Below, in pieces: positions 56,951 to 64,000 of a DNA stretch of 64,000 bases; position 1 is the stretch's first letter, and each line of letters begins with the position of its first letter. This DNA comes from Bacteroidota bacterium (GTDB lineage: Bacteria > Bacteroidota > Bacteroidia > UBA8524), in the NCBI GenBank assembly GCA_008933805.1, contig WBUH01000002.1, forward strand, positions 91,443-155,442, written 5' to 3'. The notes beneath the pieces are model-generated. The model was given only the letters and a program-made list of their open reading frames with translations, did not search any database and was not told the origin of the DNA. A program made the translations under genes and the position numbers.

Positions 56951-59050
56951 TTACAAAAATTTGATAGATGCTTTAGCCCCCAGCCACATAGTGCTTTGTG
57001 TATTGCCCATAGTGTTGTTGCCAAAGGTTGGCGGTGCTATTGCATTAAAGGTATTGATGAATGAATTATCGGTTTTTTCTTGCTGCAAGAAATTGAATGT
57101 GGGGCCTACAGCCAAGCTGATTTTTTTGGCAATTGCATACGAATAACTCACGTTTACACGGCTAAGCAGGTTAGTTTTTATAGCACCTGACGATGTGTTT
57201 TGTAATTGCTGCGTGGTTATATCAAACAGCAAGCCTTTTTTCGGGGTAAGCTTTTTATAAGTGCTCAGTCCGTAGCCAAAAGTCCAAAAGGGCTGAGGGC
57301 CAAAGTTGCTATACCCTGCAAACAATAGGTTGTGAAATTTATCTACGCCGCTTCTAAAACCTAAAGAGGTAATTTTTAGCTCATCAAACGATAGTTCTAT
57401 TTTGTGGTAACCGTTTCTTACAAAGCTAAATATACCCACAGGAATGCCATTGCAGCTATCCGCAAAATTAAAACAGGCTACCTGTACACCGTTTATTTTT
57501 CGGGCTATGTTTATTACCCCTGTCACCTGTGCACCATCCACTTCTTTTGCCATATTCATTACCCCGCTCACTTGTACACCCGTAATTTGTTTAGCAGCAT
57601 TCATCACACCACCAATTTGCACCCCGTCAATTTCTTTAGCGGTATTCATTATACCGCCTATTTGTGTGCCGCGGGCATACTTGGCTGTATTTAAAATACC
57701 CCCCAGTTGAATGTCGCGCATGGTATCTTTAGCCCAATTATATATGCCGCCTATTTGCACCCCGTTTATGTTATTGGCATAATTAAAAATACCTCCAAGT
57801 TGCAAGCCGGTAATATTGGTTCGGGTAATGTTATAAATACCACCCACCTGTAAGCCGTCCACAATTTCTGCATAGTTAAATATGCCGCCCAATTGCATAC
57901 CATCTACGTCTTTGGTCACAATGTTAAAAATACCTCCAATTTGTAAGCCGTGGTAATATCCTTGCACAGTATTAAAAATACCGCCTGCTTGCACACCGTC
58001 GGTGTTTCCGCCAACGATATTAAAAATGCCCCCACCTTGCACGTGTTTCACATTACCACCCACAATATTGCCTAACCCCGCCATTTGTACATATTGCACA
58101 TCGCCGAAATCATAGTTTAGTAAACCCGCAATTTCCAGCCCGTCAACCCCTTTTGAGTTTCCTATTAAAACGTTAAAGGATAGTTTATTAATCGTATTGT
58201 ACGATAAGAGTTTGTTGGTGCTTAGCGGCGGAACCAATGAAAATGATATTTTGGTAAACAATGTATCCCGTATGTTTCTAAAGTTGGCATTCAGTTCTTT
58301 TTGCTTTTGCCAAAACTTACTGATAGGAGCCGAGGTATCTTTAACCGCACTATCAATTACAAGTATTGGTGCGGGTGTATCGATAGGAGTTTCAGTAGCA
58401 GGTTCTTGGGGTAGAAGCGTTGTTTCAACCTTAGGAATATGGATAGGGGTGAGGGTTAGCCACAATTCTTTATCAGTAGCACCGGAGAGGGTAAACGCAG
58501 TGTCTTTATAATTTTCTTTGGCTATTGAAAGTGATAAGTCGCCCGTTTCGGCTGATACTACCATTTTGAAATACCCGAACGAATCGGTAATGGCCGATTG
58601 CTTGATGGATTTAATAAAAATACTGGCATCTTTCACCTTAGCACTATCGCCTGCACTTACAAGGTAGCCGCTAATGGTAAAAGTGCTTTTTTTAGCGGGC
58701 GGTACGGGTTCGCTGTATTTAATAATGATGTATTTCTTTTTAAGCTTGTAACTGCACGAAACCGGTTTTAGCAAAGCATTCAGCACCACCCGTAAAGGCT
58801 TATTATAAAAGCTGACTGAGGTTTTTCGTTGGTCGTCAAACTGTTTTGAGTTGTATGAAAATACCACCCCTGTTTGGTTGCTGATGGTTCTGAAAATTTC
58901 GGCAAAGGTTTGGTTACTGGCATTCACCGTAACCGATTTTTCCAAAAATGGCACATCGGCAGCGCGGGCTGTAGAAACGTTTACGACTATTAAAACAACC
59001 CAGATAAAGTGCTTAATTGTTGCAGCGGTTGCCTTTAATAATGTATTCAT
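56951..59050 (-). CDS. STN-domain protein with 16 tandem 15-16-residue repeats
   Basis: The 699-residue exported protein has a signal peptide (1-31), an STN domain (about 36-112, QTFAEIFRTISNQTGVVFSY), a CarboxypepD_reg-like domain (about 124-200), a Pro/Thr-rich linker (about 205-245) and then about 16 repeats of 15-16 residues (301-547; consensus DGVQIGGIFNxAK). The C-terminal 150 residues look like barrel strands. The repeats resemble the LA_2272-type surface repeats of Leptospira. It has no TonB plug. It overlaps fecR by 38 bases, so it is part of that signalling operon. Confidence 0.8.
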   Translation of the reverse strand: MNTLLKATAATIKHFIWVVLIVVNVSTARAADVPFLEKSVTVNASNQTFAEIFRTISNQTGVVFSYNSKQFDDQRKTSVSFYNKPLRVVLNALLKPVSCSYKLKKKYIIIKYSEPVPPAKKSTFTISGYLVSAGDSAKVKDASIFIKSIKQSAITDSFGYFKMVVSAETGDLSLSIAKENYKDTAFTLSGATDKELWLTLTPIHIPKVETTLLPQEPATETPIDTPAPILVIDSAVKDTSAPISKFWQKQKELNANFRNIRDTLFTKISFSLVPPLSTNKLLSYNTINKLSFNVLIGNSKGVDGLEIAGLLNYDFGDVQYVQMAGLGNIVGGNVKHVQGGGIFNIVGGNTDGVQAGGIFNTVQGYYHGLQIGGIFNIVTKDVDGMQLGGIFNYAEIVDGLQVGGIYNITRTNITGLQLGGIFNYANNINGVQIGGIYNWAKDTMRDIQLGGILNTAKYARGTQIGGIMNTAKEIDGVQIGGVMNAAKQITGVQVSGVMNMAKEVDGAQVTGVINIARKINGVQVACFNFADSCNGIPVGIFSFVRNGYHKIELSFDELKITSLGFRSGVDKFHNLLFAGYSNFGPQPFWTFGYGLSTYKKLTPKKGLLFDITTQQLQNTSSGAIKTNLLSRVNVSYSYAIAKKISLAVGPTFNFLQQEKTDNSFINTFNAIAPPTFGNNTMGNTQSTMWLGAKASIKFL
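57410..58150 (-). repeat. Coding tandem repeat within the STN protein
   Basis: About 16 units of 45-48 bases encode residues 301-547. Unit sequences differ at many third positions, so the array is old, not a recent slippage product. Confidence 0.85.
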
Positions 59051-59984
59051 CGTCCGTTTTAATAAAGGTTAGCTCCAACGTTTCCGTAATCACATCCAGC
59101 ATGGTTTCCAGTTTTTCGCTGGTAAAGTGTGCAGTCAACCTGCAATCTTCAATGTTCTTGCTTTCAATACTTATGCGGGTATTAAATGCACCACTCAGTT
59201 TTTGTACTACTTCTTTCAGTGAAACGTGGGTAAATGCAAACGTTTGGGTTGCAGCAGTTTCAGGTGCCCGTACAATACTTTTTTGCGATTTAATGTAAAC
59301 AGCGCTTTGGCCTTTGTTTAATGTAACTTCAGTGCCTAAGCTATCATACAACAACACTACACCCTCATCCACCAAAACACTTATGGTATCTTGGTTGGGC
59401 GATGTGGTGATTTTAAATTTAGTACCGATATCTTTTACATACACATTGCCCACATCCACCAGCATGGGAAGCTGCTCAGAGTGGGTTACCTCAAAATACG
59501 CCGACCCTTTAAGTTTAACTAAACGGTTGGTTTTTCCGTAACCATCATCAACGGTTAGACTTGAGTTAGGTTCGATAACGGCGGTGGTACTTTCTTCAAG
59601 CACTACTTTCTTTTGTGTATCAAGTGCTGCATAGGTGGTGCTGTTATTACCCGATGTTTGGTTGAAGTATCTGAACACAAGCACGGCACCAGCCACTAAT
59701 ACTACTGCGGCTGCATATTTAAATAAACCCTTTAGTTTGAAAACAGGGGTTTGTTTCTCGGTATAATCCAGCTGACCTTTTACGGTTTCTAACGCCGCTT
59801 GCACATTAGTGTTGGTAAGTGCATTAATTTGGTAATCAGTAAAAAACAGTTTCTCGCACTCAAGGTAGTAGGCCAAATTATCAGCACTCTGTTCCTTCCA
59901 GTCCTCCAACTCCATAGCCTCCTCAGGACCTGCTTCACCTGCCAGATACTTGCTTATTAACTCATCTGTATTTGTTTCTTTCAT
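59013..59984 (-). CDS. FecR-type anti-sigma factor
   Basis: The protein has 323 residues from MKETNTDEL; a GTG two codons upstream overlaps the sigma stop. The N-terminal part (about 1-85) binds sigma factor in the cytoplasm, one membrane helix follows (about 88-107, LFKYAAAVVLVAGAVLVF), then the periplasmic FecR domain (about 125-225, RLVKLKGSAYFEVTHSEQLP) and a C-terminal DUF4974 domain (about 245-320, TFAFTHVSLKEVVQKLSG), itself similar to an STN fold. Between sigma and the STN protein it is the middle link of the signal chain. Confidence 0.93.
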   Translation of the reverse strand: MKETNTDELISKYLAGEAGPEEAMELEDWKEQSADNLAYYLECEKLFFTDYQINALTNTNVQAALETVKGQLDYTEKQTPVFKLKGLFKYAAAVVLVAGAVLVFRYFNQTSGNNSTTYAALDTQKKVVLEESTTAVIEPNSSLTVDDGYGKTNRLVKLKGSAYFEVTHSEQLPMLVDVGNVYVKDIGTKFKITTSPNQDTISVLVDEGVVLLYDSLGTEVTLNKGQSAVYIKSQKSIVRAPETAATQTFAFTHVSLKEVVQKLSGAFNTRISIESKNIEDCRLTAHFTSEKLETMLDVITETLELTFIKTDDEYIIKGNRCNN

Positions 59985-59989
59985 CAGCA

Positions 59990-60547
59990 CTAAATTTGGG
60001 TGAACAGAATTAGTAAAGGCATGTATTCTTTAAGCTCGGTGCGTAAAATCTTTAACGCTTTACCCATTTGGTTTTCAACGGTTTTTACTGAAATACCCAA
60101 TGTGTCGGCTATTTGCTGGTACTTAAGGTTACCGTAGCGGCTCATTCTAAAAATCTTTCCGCATTGCTCAGGTAACTGGTCTATTGCATCGTCAATCTTT
60201 TGTTTTAGTTCTTTAGCTACCACCACATCGGCAGTGTGTTCAACCGTAGCAGAGCGCATAGAGTCTACAGCGTAGGATTCTCTAACCGCCATTTGCTTTA
60301 TTCGGTTAAGGCAGGCATTGTGTACTGATTTATAAAGGAAGGCGCGGAGCGAAGTATGTATGTCAAGCTCATCGCGCTTTTGCCATACATTAATATACAC
60401 CTGCTGCACTACATCTTCGGCTTCGCCGGGGTCTTTCAGAAAGGTGAAACTATAGTTTACTAATGGTTTGTAGTATTGGTTAAAAAGCATTTCAAAAGCC
60501 TTTATATCTTCAAGTTTAAAAAGTGCTTTTTCTTTGCTGTTTTCCAT
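59990..60547 (-). CDS. ECF sigma factor
   Basis: The 185-residue protein has sigma region 2 (about 15-85, FNQYYKPLVNYSFTFLKDPG, AEDVVQQVYINVWQKRDEL) and region 4 (about 125-175, LPEQCGKIFRMSRYGNLKYQ, then GISVKTVENQMGKAL). It has the length of Bacteroidota FecI-like sigma factors. It is the first gene of the operon sigma-FecR-STN protein-TonB receptor and has a strong housekeeping-type promoter a few bases before its start. Confidence 0.95.
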   Translation of the reverse strand: MENSKEKALFKLEDIKAFEMLFNQYYKPLVNYSFTFLKDPGEAEDVVQQVYINVWQKRDELDIHTSLRAFLYKSVHNACLNRIKQMAVRESYAVDSMRSATVEHTADVVVAKELKQKIDDAIDQLPEQCGKIFRMSRYGNLKYQQIADTLGISVKTVENQMGKALKILRTELKEYMPLLILFTQI

Positions 60548-60557
60548 TTGTAGGCAG

Positions 60558-60587
60558 CAAAGTTAAACATACTTTTATACAAGACAA
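60558..60587 (-). promoter_or_regulatory. Promoter of the sigma/FecR operon
   Basis: On the minus strand TTG (60585-60587), 19 bases and TAACTTTG (60558-60565) match the Bacteroidota consensus exactly. The start would be about five bases before the ATG at 60547, so the leader is very short. Confidence 0.8.
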
Positions 60588-60716
60588 TTGAAAGCGTTTT
60601 TACCCCTACGTCACCAAAATAATTTGTTTAGGGGTTGCCTTAGAAATAGTTAGATACCGGCTAAGCTGATTCTTTTCCATATTTCTATAAAGAAACTAAG
60701 AGTGTGAACCGGTAAA

Positions 60717-61376
60717 TTATACCCTGCTTTTTGAAGCTTTGGTTACAAGAGTTCTGCCTGTTTTATTAAGCGCCTCAACCCTGTTGCGTACGTGCAGTTT
60801 TTCGTAAATATTGTAAATGTGTGTACGCACTGTGTGCACGCTTAGAAATAGTTTTTCGGCTACTTCTTTATTGCCGTATCCTTTGCCCAGTAAGTCAAGT
60901 ATCTCATTTTCACGCTTACTAAGGCTTATTTCTTCGTTTGCAAATCCGGGGTTTTCTCTAAAAGCATTTACCACTTTGCGGGCAATGTCGCTGCTCATGG
61001 GTGCTCCGCCTTTTACCAGTTCTTTAATAGCATCTAATAGGGTTTCGCCGGCAGCTTTTTTCAAAATATATCCATTGGCTCCGGCTTTCAGTGCTCTGAA
61101 TATTTTTTCAGAGTCTTCAAAAACAGTACACATCATTATCAAAATATCAGGATAATGTTCTTTAATATATCGGGTAAACTCAATACCATCCATACCCGGC
61201 AGGTTTATATCCATTAACAGTACCTGTGGCTTCGAGTGCTTTATCCCTTCCATGGCTTCTTCGGCACTAGTGTACGAGGTGCAGAAAAAATCGGTATGGC
61301 CGTTGATAATAAATGAAATACACAACCGCATATCGGGTTGGTCTTCAACAATGCATATTTCGAGAGGCATATTCAT
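60717..61376 (-). CDS. NarL/LuxR-type response regulator
   Basis: The 219-residue protein has a receiver domain (1-125) with Asp11 and phospho-acceptor Asp56 (QVLLMDINLPGMDG), Lys in ILKKAAGETLL, and a LuxR-type helix-turn-helix (about 150-210, LSKRENEILDLLGKGYGNKE, TVRTHIYNIYEKL). A start at 61370 is equally possible. It follows the kinase gene with a 14-base gap, so the pair is co-transcribed. It stands next to the sigma/FecR operon but is not obviously part of it. Confidence 0.93.
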   Translation of the reverse strand: MNMPLEICIVEDQPDMRLCISFIINGHTDFFCTSYTSAEEAMEGIKHSKPQVLLMDINLPGMDGIEFTRYIKEHYPDILIMMCTVFEDSEKIFRALKAGANGYILKKAAGETLLDAIKELVKGGAPMSSDIARKVVNAFRENPGFANEEISLSKRENEILDLLGKGYGNKEVAEKLFLSVHTVRTHIYNIYEKLHVRNRVEALNKTGRTLVTKASKSRV

Positions 61377-61390
61377 AATAGATAGTTTTA

Positions 61391-64000
61391 TTACAGTGGT
61401 ATTTTAGCTTTTACAATACATCCTGCGTTAGGTTGTGAACTAATCTCTACAGTGCCTTGCAGTGCAGCGGCACGCCTGTTCATATTGCCTAAGCCGTTTC
61501 CGCCGCCTGAAGGGTGTGTTGTAAATCCTTTGCCATTATCCTTTATTTCAAAATACAGGACATTGTTTTGTTGTAACATAAAATAGATTTTTACCTCGCC
61601 GGCGCCTGAGTGTTTGATGATGTTGTGGAGGCTCTCTTTGATGATTAGAAAGATATTACGACTTACGTCGGCCTTCACAAGGTGATCGGTAAAAACATTC
61701 TCATCAATTGTAATGGTGTTTTTTATGCCGTGTTCTTCAAGTAGGCGGGCACAGTAGTTGTGCAAGTATGCAGCAAGGTTATGAAGGGTGTGATTAGCCG
61801 CATTCAGCGTCCATATCACTTCATTCATCTTATTAATTACCTCGTTCGATGATTTTTCAAGCTTATCCACCATGTCTGTAAAGGGAACCGTGTGTGGCGA
61901 ATTTTCTTTTAGTATGCGGGATAACAGTACAATATGGGTTAGCTCGGCACCAATATCGTCGTGTATATCGGCTGCTATTCGGTTTCGTTCTTTTTCAATT
62001 GCTTCGTTTTGTTGCAGTTGAGCCAGTTGCACCCTGAAACGTTTTGTGAACCGATTGCGGATAAGGATGTATAAACCACCTACTGCACAAAGTAAAATCA
62101 AACCTTTGAATGGTAATGTGGAATAAAAAGGAGGCAATATGGTAAAGGCTATTTCTTTTGAGGTACTCCAATCGCTGTTTGATTTTTTTGCTTGTATCTC
62201 AATGGTAAAATCCCCGTGGTGTAAATCACTAAACTCAAGTTGAGTTGACGAGGTAGTGTGCCACTCTGTGCTACCTGCAAAACGGTACCGGTAGGTTACC
62301 ATGCCGGGGTTAGTCATAACAGGGGCTATGTATTCTATCCGCACCCGCTGTTGCCTATACGGAAAGCTGATAACCGATGTAGTAGGGTAAACGGTTTCGT
62401 TTACCTTAAAACTTAAAATAGTAAGAACAGGGGCCGATACCTTGTATTGCTTTTGCAACGGCAGGGCAAAGGTTGATAAACCTTCAGCCGTGGCAGCATA
62501 CATCGTGTTTTTTAAGAAAGTAATATCATAAACATCAATGGAGTGAAGGCCGTCGTCAAGCCCTATAGTTTGTATAATGTGTAACCGAGTATTCTTATAA
62601 GCAGCTATAGTAATACCGCCGTTGGTAACTATGTATAAAGTGTCGTTTTGTAAATATACCCGCCTGCAAATAATACCTTCAAGTCCTTCTGCACGGCCTA
62701 AGCGGGCAACTATCGTGTCATTTTTTAATGCTAAAACACCATCGCTATACGTGGCTAAAAAAATTGTTCCGTCTGCACTTTGGGCATAGTGCTGTATCCT
62801 TACATTTAGTCGGGGTGTTTTTATTGCCAAATTTTTAATCGTGGAACCGCTTGCTTTATAAAAGCCGTTTGAACTACTTAAATAACAAGTGTTTTGGTTG
62901 TCATAAAAACAACTGTATATACGTGCGTTTAATACTAAGTTTTGTAGTGCTTTAATTTGTGGTGTTGGTTGTTTTACCTCAAATATTAATTTAGGTGTTG
63001 TGATATAAATGTTGCCATTGTTATCAGATGCAACACCCTTAACCGGGGCATAAAATCCCGTTCCATCAGTTTTGTTTAATAAAACCCGCTTATATACTCC
63101 TTTAGCCTTACGTTGCAGCAGTACACAGGTCTCATCAGTGGCGCACCATATATTGCCCGTCTTATCCGAGTGTATTTGAAGTACTCGGTTAAAGTTGCGA
63201 TTTCCATAATTCAAGTCGTAGTGTTTTATCTCATTACCATTTATACTGGTGATGAAACCGTTACAATAGCCTGTCCACAACGTGCCTTCGTTATCGGTAT
63301 GTATACACAACAACCCCTTTTGCAAAAGGCGTTCTTTAATACCGGGTATTATATCTTCAATCAGCTTTTTATAAGGTATTTTAAACAAACCTTTGTTTCC
63401 CGTACAAAACCACAAATTGTCTTCATTGTCAATAGCTACAATGGCATACATATCTTTTAATACCTGCACTGCGGGCGCATAGCCATTGCCGGTGTAGCGG
63501 TAAAAAAAAGTATTGTGCCTGCGGTTACACATCCAAATATTGTGGTGTTTGTCCATCAGCACAATCACATCTTCCTTCCTTCCCATAGATATTTCGTGCA
63601 CACCTAACTCAAGTGTGCATGCTGTATCATTAATAGAGTACAGCCCGTTGTCGTTCAGGTATAAGGTTCTGGACGGTGTAGATGCATTCGCACACCAGAT
63701 TTTATAACCTCCTGCCGAAAAATTAGAATACGGGATAGTAACTGCTTTAGGCTCGGAATCGGAAACCAGAATTATTTTATCATTATTAGTGATGCAATAC
63801 ACCTTACTGTTATCCGTACTTAGATAAAATGCTTTTATCACATCCGTAGTATCTAAAAGATGGCTGAAGTTAAAGTATGTGATAGTGTTGTTATTATCTA
63901 TTTTTACTATCGAGTGGGGCTTTTCTCTAAGTTGGACATAGATTTCTCCATTCCCTGATTCAATAAATTCAGAAGCTACACCGTAACTGGTAAGTGCGTT
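61391..64000 (-). CDS. NarL-type sensor kinase with propeller sensor (5' end outside window)
   Basis: The frame stays open to the window end, so about 870 residues are visible and the start lies outside. The order is regulator propeller repeats (up to about 520 residues before the membrane part), a Y_Y_Y-like domain (QQRVRIEYIAPVMTNPGMVT, TYRYRFAGSTEW), one membrane helix (KGLILLCAVGGLYILI), a HisKA_3 domain with the phospho-acceptor His in NRIAADIHDDIGAELTHI and a HATPase with DNGKGF and GNGLGNMNRR. The apparent GTG at 63839-63841 is internal. It pairs with the response regulator downstream. Confidence 0.92.
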   Translation of the reverse strand, partial: NALTSYGVASEFIESGNGEIYVQLREKPHSIVKIDNNNTITYFNFSHLLDTTDVIKAFYLSTDNSKVYCITNNDKIILVSDSEPKAVTIPYSNFSAGGYKIWCANASTPSRTLYLNDNGLYSINDTACTLELGVHEISMGRKEDVIVLMDKHHNIWMCNRRHNTFFYRYTGNGYAPAVQVLKDMYAIVAIDNEDNLWFCTGNKGLFKIPYKKLIEDIIPGIKERLLQKGLLCIHTDNEGTLWTGYCNGFITSINGNEIKHYDLNYGNRNFNRVLQIHSDKTGNIWCATDETCVLLQRKAKGVYKRVLLNKTDGTGFYAPVKGVASDNNGNIYITTPKLIFEVKQPTPQIKALQNLVLNARIYSCFYDNQNTCYLSSSNGFYKASGSTIKNLAIKTPRLNVRIQHYAQSADGTIFLATYSDGVLALKNDTIVARLGRAEGLEGIICRRVYLQNDTLYIVTNGGITIAAYKNTRLHIIQTIGLDDGLHSIDVYDITFLKNTMYAATAEGLSTFALPLQKQYKVSAPVLTILSFKVNETVYPTTSVISFPYRQQRVRIEYIAPVMTNPGMVTYRYRFAGSTEWHTTSSTQLEFSDLHHGDFTIEIQAKKSNSDWSTSKEIAFTILPPFYSTLPFKGLILLCAVGGLYILIRNRFTKRFRVQLAQLQQNEAIEKERNRIAADIHDDIGAELTHIVLLSRILKENSPHTVPFTDMVDKLEKSSNEVINKMNEVIWTLNAANHTLHNLAAYLHNYCARLLEEHGIKNTITIDENVFTDHLVKADVSRNIFLIIKESLHNIIKHSGAGEVKIYFMLQQNNVLYFEIKDNGKGFTTHPSGGGNGLGNMNRRAAALQGTVEISSQPNAGCIVKAKIPL

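Noticed and set aside
57404-57710. Plus-strand frames with repeated Cys/His/Tyr residues
   Set aside because: They are antisense shadows of the tandem repeat in the STN protein.

Overview
The window comes from a member of the Bacteroidota. Signs of this are promoters of the TTG-N19/20-TAnnTTTG type, a type IX secretion (T9SS) C-terminal sorting domain, a FecR with a DUF4974-type C-terminus, TonB receptors with carboxypeptidase-regulatory N-termini, propeller/Y_Y_Y sensor kinases, BatA-type proteins and a DUF6913 protein. The exact genus cannot be read from the sequence. No CRISPR array, prophage or intact insertion sequence was seen.

Layout. 1-2204: the end of an acyl-CoA dehydrogenase gene, then rpsU, a XerC/D-type recombinase and a short hibernation factor. 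2213-15446: a long information-processing block, tRNA Thr-Tyr-Gly-Thr, tuf, tRNA-Trp, secE, nusG, rplK, rplA, rplJ, rplL, rpoB, rpoC, closed by a strong terminator. 15511-21172: a DUF3467 protein, surE, small membrane ORFs, dapA, a DUF6913 protein and ligA. 21408-25482: a secreted S74/T9SS protein, an acyl-carrier-like protein that seems cut short, a LuxC-type acyl-CoA reductase and a ferredoxin. 25500-34530: an NlpC/P60 hydrolase, a BatA-like protein, a dihydroorotase homologue lacking the HxH metal motif, a protein of unknown function, a WG-repeat protein, a polyprenyl synthase and RNase R. 34957-45685: two outer-membrane beta-barrel proteins, a giant alpha-2-macroglobulin lipoprotein, rplU-rpmA and two lipoproteins. 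45933-53213: a LytS/LytTR pair, an SDR, a Crp-like regulator, a DinB-like protein and a NhaD-type antiporter. 53214-64000: a puzzling 740-base spacer, a small exported protein, then a sigma/FecR/STN/TonB-receptor cluster and a NarL-type response regulator with its propeller kinase, which runs off the window end.

The two most interesting signals are these. (1) In the cell-surface signalling operon at 54527-60547, the STN signalling domain sits on a separate exported protein carrying about 16 tandem 15-16-residue repeats, while the TonB receptor next to it lacks an STN domain. (2) A family of modular intergenic hairpin cassettes occurs at about 18.9, 34.7, 42.0-42.4 and 51.7-51.9 kb. Their palindromic arms change in a compensated way between copies, which suggests that the structure itself is maintained. 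Smaller signals are a promoter feeding straight into a terminator-like hairpin ahead of the tRNA operon, a perfect 17-bp hairpin at the start of the ORF coupled to dapA, and the apparently non-catalytic dihydroorotase homologue.
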